From the NCBI GenBank assembly GCA_002412715.1, contig DHVP01000029.1, forward strand, positions 15,220 through 79,219: 64,000 nucleotides of DNA, written 5' to 3'. Under the pieces are notes generated by a model. The model worked only from the letters and a program-made list of their open reading frames with translations, made no database searches and was not told the DNA's origin. The position numbers and the translations under genes are program-made. The DNA comes from Deltaproteobacteria bacterium UBA5205. Its GTDB lineage: Bacteria > Desulfobacterota > Syntrophorhabdia > Syntrophorhabdales > Syntrophorhabdaceae. Numbering within the stretch: position 1 is the first letter of the stretch; each line of letters opens with the position of its first letter. Positions 58,985-64,000 of the stretch are shown here, piece after piece.

Positions 58985-59407
58985 ATGACATCAAATCAAA
59001 TATCCCGGCCCCCTGTATCCATGATCGAATCGAAGACGAATGATATTTCGCCCTGGGTCTGGCGAATGCTGGCTGTCATCCTGCTCGGTTTTCTTTTCTC
59101 CACACTGGCAGGCTGCGGAATATTCAGCAGAAACGCCGAGATAAGCACATGGATCGGCCGACCCATGAAGGAACTTGTCCAATCGCGCGGCAACCCCACG
59201 AATTGGGAGACAGACGGCAAAGGCAACAGGGTCCTTGTCTATGAATGGACATGGGAATCAACCTATGAGACACCCGGAAGGGCCTGGCGGGATGCGAGCG
59301 GTGTGCGCTGGACAAACCCGAAGACGGAAACGATCCTGCACAGGGAGAGGCGGGCATACTATGTGAACCGCGATGGCATCGTCTTCGACGGAAAATGGGC
59401 GTGGTAA
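58985..59407 (+). CDS. Small predicted lipoprotein
   Basis: 140 residues, GAAAGGAGA site before ATG 58985. After a 27-residue polar N-terminus comes a hydrophobic segment ending in a lipobox-like LAGC, then a soluble domain: ISTWIGRPMKELVQSRGNP, VYEWTW and a terminal GIVFDGKWAW. The pattern of a short domain opening WIGRP...LV...G.P is seen in small bacterial lipoproteins, but I cannot name a family. Divergent from the SafE-like gene, convergent with the MFS gene. Confidence 0.65.
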   Translation: MTSNQISRPPVSMIESKTNDISPWVWRMLAVILLGFLFSTLAGCGIFSRNAEISTWIGRPMKELVQSRGNPTNWETDGKGNRVLVYEWTWESTYETPGRAWRDASGVRWTNPKTETILHRERRAYYVNRDGIVFDGKWAW

Positions 59408-59421
59408 CGAAAGATGGCGGT

Positions 59422-60675
59422 TCAGGCCCTCTTTCTTATTCCTGTTGCGAAGAATATCGCGATGGCGACCGATATTGCCGCGGCCCCGAAAGCGGTGAAG
59501 TAGGAACGGGTCATATCGAAGGTGACCCCGGCAAGCAGCGGTCCGGTGGAACCGCCGATCGTTGCGCCGAGAAGCGAGATCCCGAATAATGAACCCATCG
59601 CCCGCACCCCGAAGAGTTCGGCCGTAGCGAGCGGGAAGATGGAGGCGAGGCCGCCGTAACCGAATCCGAAGACGAGAACGAACATCCACAACATCCATTC
59701 GGAACCACCCAGAAAAGGCAGAAGCATCGTTATGCCCTGGCAGGACAGGATTATAAGGAAGGACAGCCTTATTCCCCAGCGTTCCGTAAGTACACCGAGC
59801 GATAACCTGCCTATCACGCTCATTGCACCCACCGAACCCATCATGGCGGCCGCCGTGTTCACATGCGCCCCCTGGTCTGTGGCGTAAGCCACAAAATGGG
59901 CCATTACGACCCCTACGCCGATCATCCACAGGCCGTGTATCCCGAAAATGAACCAGAAATTCCTTGTCGCCAGCGCCTCGGAAACGGACAGCGAACAGTC
60001 AGGAATATCGAGGCTGCCGGTGTTGCAGGACTTGCCCGGGCCGCCATTGACTTTCGCCGGTGCGGTAAGGGGCTCGAGCCCCATCTCCTTCGGGCTGCCG
60101 CGGATGACCAATGCCTCGACAAGGTAAACCACAAGTACGATAAGACCGATGATGAATATTGCGGTCCTCCAGCCGAAGGATTGGATAAGCCGCTCGGAGA
60201 GTGGGGAGAAGATGAGTGTTCCCATGCCCAGGCCGGAAACAAGTATGCCCATGGCCACGCCCTTGCGGTGGATGAACCACTTCGAAACAGTCGCCGCGGT
60301 CGGCGCGTAACAGGTACCCACGCCGATGCCGACGGCCAGCCCCCATGTGAGGTACAGAATCCCGGTCTGATGGCAGAAAGCCGTGAGAAAACAACCGGCC
60401 GCCATGATCGAACCACCGATAACGATTACCCTGCGGGGGCCGTACCTGTCGGAGAGCCACCCCATGCCTATGGAGGCAAGGCCGTATATGATGAAGGCCA
60501 CGGAAAAAATGCCCGACAGGACCGCCCTCGAACTTCCAAACTCGCCTATCCAGTACTTGAAGAAGACGCCGAAAGAGTAAATGGTGCCGAATCCGGTACA
60601 TGTGCCGACCGCCGCGACAGCCACTATTATCCAGCCATAGAATACATTCCGCAGCCCTGGTATCCTGTTTCTCAC
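59422..60675 (-). CDS. MFS transporter of the oxalate/formate or monocarboxylate type
   Basis: 417 residues, GTG start with GGAG 5 nt upstream. Twelve predicted helices; the loop 2-3 motif GWLSDRYGPRR and N-terminal FYGWIIVAVAAVGTCTGFGTIYSFGVFF are typical of the oxalate/formate antiporter (OFA) and eukaryotic monocarboxylate-carrier-like group. It probably exchanges or exports a small organic acid, fitting an anaerobic acid-degrading or fermentative metabolism, but the substrate is not readable. Appears monocistronic. Confidence 0.85.
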   Translation of the reverse strand: MRNRIPGLRNVFYGWIIVAVAAVGTCTGFGTIYSFGVFFKYWIGEFGSSRAVLSGIFSVAFIIYGLASIGMGWLSDRYGPRRVIVIGGSIMAAGCFLTAFCHQTGILYLTWGLAVGIGVGTCYAPTAATVSKWFIHRKGVAMGILVSGLGMGTLIFSPLSERLIQSFGWRTAIFIIGLIVLVVYLVEALVIRGSPKEMGLEPLTAPAKVNGGPGKSCNTGSLDIPDCSLSVSEALATRNFWFIFGIHGLWMIGVGVVMAHFVAYATDQGAHVNTAAAMMGSVGAMSVIGRLSLGVLTERWGIRLSFLIILSCQGITMLLPFLGGSEWMLWMFVLVFGFGYGGLASIFPLATAELFGVRAMGSLFGISLLGATIGGSTGPLLAGVTFDMTRSYFTAFGAAAISVAIAIFFATGIRKRA

Positions 60676-60793
60676 GTTAGCTCCAGATGAGACAATATCG
60701 TACGCGTGCTCCTAAACCCACCCCGATGGATACCCGGCACAGCCTTGAGTGCTGTTCAATAGACAAAGATAACGCCCCTGGTGCGTCGAAATT

Positions 60794-60839
60794 GAAGCTG
60801 TCCGACATCGAAGACTTCATCCCTGTAATTGACAGCTTC
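60794..60839. other. Inverted repeat in the MFS-PHP gap
   Basis: GAAGCTGTC (60794-60802) and GACAGCTTC (60831-60839): a perfect 9-bp inverted repeat with a 28-base loop in the 242-base gap between the MFS start and the PHP gene stop. No T-run follows. It may be an operator or a weak transcript end. Confidence 0.4.
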
Positions 60840-60917
60840 GTTAACTTAACACGATAACCATTTCGGGGAGAATATAAAAAAACGACGATTCGCGAAAAAG
60901 CTTGAAGACGGCTGGCT

Positions 60918-62150
60918 TTAGCTTTCGAATATCTTTATCTTGCCGTATTCTCCGTCATAGCCGGGTTCGATTTCGACCTTTCCGGCGCGGACTCTTGCCA
61001 GTGCGTGGGCTATCTCGGGGTTGGCCGCCCCGTATATTTCATCCGTGGGGACTTCCATGAGGATCGTCAGCTCGTTGCCGAGTTTTTCGAGGAGGTCGAA
61101 GTATATCCTATCGACCTTCTTTGTCTGAACGCCCATTCCGACAGTGGCCGCTATGATCTCTTTCAGGGATATGAGAGAATGGAACGGCTTCCCGCCGGCG
61201 GGCATAAATTCGGGCTGCCTGTCGGCAAGGGCCTCTACCCGGTTAAGGACGCCCAGGGTCATTTTTTTGCCGCAGACCGGACACCGGAAACCCGATGCGG
61301 CCGCTTCCTGCGGCGTCATTCTCACCTTGCAGGGACGGTGGCCGTCATAGTGGTATTTGCCCTCCTCGGGGAAAAATTCCACGGTTCCCTCGAACCCTTC
61401 CTTTGTCCTGATAGCGTCGGCTATTGCACCGTAGGATAGATCGGTGTCGAAGATATTTGCCTCTCTGCCGATCCTCTGTGGTGAATGGGCATCGGAATTG
61501 GAAATCAGGGTGAGACAGTCGAGGGCCGAGAGGCGCCAGTTCATCGCGGGGTTGGAAGAAAGCCCCGTTTCGATGGCATGGATGTGCGGGGTGAGTTCCT
61601 CGAAGCACTCCTCCAGGGAATCGAAACCGGAGGCCGAGCCGAAGACGGAAAAGTGCGGTGTCCATGCGTGGGCGGGTACAAACACCGCATCGGGGCATTC
61701 ATCGATGACAAGCTTCAGGAGCCTCTTTGCATCGAGACCCAGGATGGGCCTTCCGTCGGACGCGATATTGCCGATCTTCGAAAGCCTCCTCTGCAGGCGC
61801 AGGGCGCTTTCCATGTCGTTAAAAAGGACGACGCAGTGGACCTTCCTTGTCCTGCCGTTCTTGCTGTAGATACAGCTTATCTCGGCACTCATGAGGAAGA
61901 AGACGTCTGATGCGCATGATACCGGTATGGTGCCGCCTTTGAGTTCCTCACGGAGCACAAAGAGACCGTTGCCCGCGAAGTCGAGCTTATGCCCCAGTTC
62001 CTTGAACCAGGCCGGATGGGTGGCGTCTCCCGTGCCGACGACGGTAACGCCCTTGAGCTGGGCCCACCTCCAGAGCGCCTCCGGAGTGAGGTCTCTGCTT
62101 GTGGCGATGGAGTAGCGGGAATGAATGTGAAGGTCGGCAAAGAATCGCAT
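60918..62150 (-). CDS. PHP-domain protein of the endonuclease Q-like (TIGR00375) type
   Basis: 410 residues from ATG 62150 (AAAGGACATCC upstream). N-terminal PHP motif FADLHIHSRYS and further metal-binding residues (AEISC, KVHCVVLF, HAWTPHFS, SNSDAHSP). A C-terminal zinc-finger (CPVCGKKM) precedes a helical tail (LGVLNRVEALADR), as in endonuclease Q, which nicks DNA 5' of deaminated bases in Thermococcales and some bacteria. Only part of the EndoQ chemistry can be inferred; a phosphoesterase with another substrate is possible. Confidence 0.82.
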   Translation of the reverse strand: MRFFADLHIHSRYSIATSRDLTPEALWRWAQLKGVTVVGTGDATHPAWFKELGHKLDFAGNGLFVLREELKGGTIPVSCASDVFFLMSAEISCIYSKNGRTRKVHCVVLFNDMESALRLQRRLSKIGNIASDGRPILGLDAKRLLKLVIDECPDAVFVPAHAWTPHFSVFGSASGFDSLEECFEELTPHIHAIETGLSSNPAMNWRLSALDCLTLISNSDAHSPQRIGREANIFDTDLSYGAIADAIRTKEGFEGTVEFFPEEGKYHYDGHRPCKVRMTPQEAAASGFRCPVCGKKMTLGVLNRVEALADRQPEFMPAGGKPFHSLISLKEIIAATVGMGVQTKKVDRIYFDLLEKLGNELTILMEVPTDEIYGAANPEIAHALARVRAGKVEIEPGYDGEYGKIKIFES

Positions 62151-62221
62151 GGATGTCCTTTCGGTGCCATACGATACCATCGAACAGGAGTCTTTACAAG
62201 ACAGCGACGGACTCGAAAGAC

Positions 62222-62236
62222 TGTCTCACGTTTATC
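62222..62236 (+). repeat. Direct repeat, left copy (TGTCTCACGTTTATC)
   Basis: The 15-mer TGTCTCACGTTTATC occurs here and at 63975-63989 in the same orientation, with similar flanks (GAAAGAC/GAAGAT before, GCG/CCG after). The copies bracket the degraded fragment, mreB and the small upstream frame. Confidence 0.55.
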
Positions 62237-62292
62237 GCGTAACAAACGACGTAACAAACGGGACCCGTTCGTCGCCCTGAAGAGATAGAGGG

Positions 62293-62477
62293 TGAGCGAA
62301 GGCTCCATCGGCAGGCAGTAGAAGCACTGCAATCAAGCATCAAGGAGCAGGATGAGCTGATACGCCAATTGACGCAAAAGGGACGAATCGGTACAGCAGG
62401 CCCAGACCATCGCGGTAAAGGCAATCGAAGGCGCCTGTGCCCAACGTGTCCTCACCGAAAGAGTGAAGGAAGTGTAA
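62293..62477 (+). pseudogene. Frameshifted fragment of an unknown coiled-coil protein
   Basis: Between the PHP gene and mreB. One frame reads RRLHRQAVEALQSSIKEQDE and LIRQLTQK; close to 62375, coding character moves to another frame reading ESVQQAQTIAVKAIEGACAQ then RVLTERVKEV and a TAA at 62475-62477. Together they resemble the end of a helical protein broken by one frameshift. No family recognised and no start codon or ribosome-binding site seen. Confidence 0.4.
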
Positions 62478-62541
62478 GGGACCCCAACCGCTTTCCTGAG
62501 ATGGAAGCCGGCGGAGGCGATGCATGCAGCCGGATTTTCTT

Positions 62542-63582
62542 TCAAAAATCCGATGCGATTTCTTTCAGGAGGCTCATCTCGTCAAGCGCCTGGCCCGCGC
62601 CCTCGCAAACCGCTGTCAGGGGGTTTTGAGCGATTATAACAGGCAGCCTGCTGACGTCTTTTATGAGAAGGTCAAGGTTTCTGAGCATGGCGCCGCCGCC
62701 GCTGATGACGATGCCCTTGTCGACGATGTCGCCCGCAAGTTCCGGCGGGGTCCTTTCGAGGGCTATCCTTACCGCTTCCACGATGGCCTTGACGGGTTCC
62801 GCTATGGCTTGCCGTACTTCTGTCGATGAGATCTCAAGGGTTTTCGGGACACCGCCGACAAGGTCCCGGCCCTTGATCTCCATGGTGTGCTCTTTTCCGT
62901 CGGGATCCGGATAGGCTGAACCTATACCGATCTTGATCATCTCGGCCGTTCTTTCTCCGATGAGGAGGTTATATTTTCTCTTTATGTACTGGACGATGGC
63001 CTCATCAATCTTGTCACCGGCGGCCCTGACGGAATTGCAGTATACGATGCCGGCGAGGCTGATGACGGCGACTTCGGTCGTGCCGCCTCCGATGTCCACG
63101 ATCATGTTGCCGCTCGGTTCCGTAACGGGAAGGCCTACACCGATAGCCGCCGCCATCGGCTGCTCGATGAGATATACTTCTCTCGCGCCCCCCGATTCGG
63201 CAGATTCCTTTACGGCCCGTTTTTCGACGGGCGTAATACCCGAAGGGACGGAGATAACGATCCGCGGCCGCGCGCAGGATTTCCTGTTATGGACCTTCTG
63301 AATGAAATACTTGAGCATTGCTTCGGTAATTTCAAAATCAGCGATGACACCATCCCTGAGCGGTCGCGTCGCGACGATGTTACCCGGTGTCTTGCCGAGC
63401 ATGTTCTTTGCCTCCGCACCGACGGCGATGATCTTCTTCGCCCCCCGGGAATCTCTGTGGACAGCCACCACCGATGGTTCATCCGAGACGATCCCTTTTC
63501 CTTTGACGTATACCAGCGTGTTTGCGGTGCCGAGATCTATTGCCAGATCTTTCGATAAAAAGCGGAAAATCGAGTCAAACAT
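62542..63582 (-). CDS. mreB: Rod shape-determining protein MreB
   Basis: 346 residues from ATG 63582 (AGAGGGA upstream). Actin-fold motifs: IDLGTANTLVYVKGKGIVSDEPSVVAV, GGGTTEVAVISLAGIV, GAREVYLIEQPMAAAIG, and DKGIVISGGGAMLRNLD. MreB polymers guide lateral wall synthesis. mreC and mreD are not next to it in the usual downstream order, so this is a separate copy or an unlinked mreB. The start overlaps the stop of a 42-residue frame. Confidence 0.95.
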   Translation of the reverse strand: MFDSIFRFLSKDLAIDLGTANTLVYVKGKGIVSDEPSVVAVHRDSRGAKKIIAVGAEAKNMLGKTPGNIVATRPLRDGVIADFEITEAMLKYFIQKVHNRKSCARPRIVISVPSGITPVEKRAVKESAESGGAREVYLIEQPMAAAIGVGLPVTEPSGNMIVDIGGGTTEVAVISLAGIVYCNSVRAAGDKIDEAIVQYIKRKYNLLIGERTAEMIKIGIGSAYPDPDGKEHTMEIKGRDLVGGVPKTLEISSTEVRQAIAEPVKAIVEAVRIALERTPPELAGDIVDKGIVISGGGAMLRNLDLLIKDVSRLPVIIAQNPLTAVCEGAGQALDEMSLLKEIASDF

Positions 63583-63710
63583 CAATCCCTCTTTCGGAAC
63601 AGGCGCATGATCCTTTCCAGAAAATGACATTTTATATAGAGCTGCCGGTTCCTGAACACGTCAATCACCTGGACCTCTTTCTTCGCAGTGTATTTTTTTT
63701 TGGATGACAT
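63582..63710 (-). CDS. Possible 42-residue basic protein overlapping the mreB start
   Basis: ATG 63710 to TGA 63584-63582, with the last A of TGA being the first base of the mreB ATG (TGATG). The translation starts MSSKKKYTAKKEVQVIDVFR and ends LFRKRD, strongly basic. No clear ribosome-binding site; nine consecutive A residues lie near its start. Coupling of this type is common for real gene pairs, but the frame is short and may be chance. Confidence 0.4.
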   Translation of the reverse strand: MSSKKKYTAKKEVQVIDVFRNRQLYIKCHFLERIMRLFRKRD

Positions 63711-64000
63711 CGTCTGGCCGAAATGCTTAGACCTCCAGACTGTTTCCCCGTACCTATCTTAGCAAGATGAGTGCCATTCCCGGTCCCCGCCGTATTGTAT
63801 CGAAATAGCCTGCTTTTCGACAAAAAACATCGTGCGTCAGGCTGACGGGTGAAGGTATTTGCATACACCAAGTAACCGGCAGTGAAGGATATTCCATACA
63901 CACAGCCCTCACCGAGTTCATCGGGACGGCATAGCGGATAAATTGGGGGAGACCCTGAGAACGGACCAGAAGATTGTCTCACGTTTATCCCGCATCAGGC
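63711..64000. other. Terminal gene-free stretch
   Basis: No supported gene. It contains the right copy of the direct repeat TGTCTCACGTTTATC (63975-63989); what follows lies outside the window. A minus-strand frame here has no family match or coding character. Confidence 0.5.

Noticed and set aside
1..64000. CRISPR array, prophage, tRNA or rRNA genes
   Set aside because: Searched by eye for regularly spaced repeats, phage structural genes and cloverleaf patterns; none found. Faint tRNA-like folds could be missed without a covariance search.

Overview
The window is about 64 kb of dense, GC-rich bacterial chromosome. It has many overlapping genes and no prophage, CRISPR array, intact insertion sequence, rRNA or tRNA that I could recognise. 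The gene set suggests a strict anaerobe: soluble NADH/NADPH/ferredoxin flavoprotein complexes, a V/A-type ATPase instead of an F-type one, an [FeFe]-hydrogenase-like sensor kinase, several ferredoxin-type membrane proteins and many hybrid or NtrC-type regulators. Envelope proteins (DUF748/AsmA-like, FecR-like, lipoprotein) point to a diderm. My best guess is a deltaproteobacterial (Desulfobacterota) lineage, perhaps a syntroph such as the Syntrophorhabdus group; this is inference from gene content.

Layout. 1-2.9 kb: 3' end of ychF, a small TIGR04076-type protein and three small membrane proteins. 3.2-5.3 kb: a PAS-PAS-kinase-receiver hybrid. 5.3-12.3 kb: a five-gene operon, NuoE-, NuoF- and NuoG-like proteins followed by NfnA and NfnB, every junction overlapping. 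12.6-15.3 kb: orphan cheD, a flavin-reductase-like protein, an ArsR regulator with a visible promoter/operator, and a NapH-like ferredoxin membrane protein. 15.4-21.8 kb: an [FeFe]-hydrogenase-like histidine kinase, a lone receiver, a receiver-PAS-kinase and a fused NfnAB, closed by a clear terminator. 23.4-32 kb: a nine-gene V/A-ATPase operon (H, C, I, K, F, E, A, B, D). 32-45 kb: envelope and secreted proteins, a B12-binding radical SAM protein, and two FecR proteins. 45.2-46.8 kb: rlmN plus a thioesterase. 46.8-56 kb: a complete Kdp potassium pump (F, A, B, C) with a split KdpD, a separate kinase, an NtrC-family regulator, a sigma-54 promoter and enhancer-like repeats. 56-64 kb: Nudix hydrolase, a three-gene redox membrane operon, lipoprotein, MFS carrier, PHP/EndoQ-like protein, mreB, and two degraded coding fragments.

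How the genes fit together. The two Nfn-type systems are the metabolic theme. The split NfnA has lost the glycine-rich and GP motifs that bind NAD(H) in the fused copy, while its operon supplies a NuoF-like subunit with an intact NADH/FMN site. I infer one large complex linking NADH, NADPH and ferredoxin (comparable in composition to Stn-type transhydrogenases or Geobacter Sfr). The hydrogenase-like kinase and two receiver proteins upstream of fused nfnAB look like a redox- or hydrogen-responsive control unit. The Kdp locus seems to have replaced KdpE/OmpR-type control with sigma-54/NtrC-type control.
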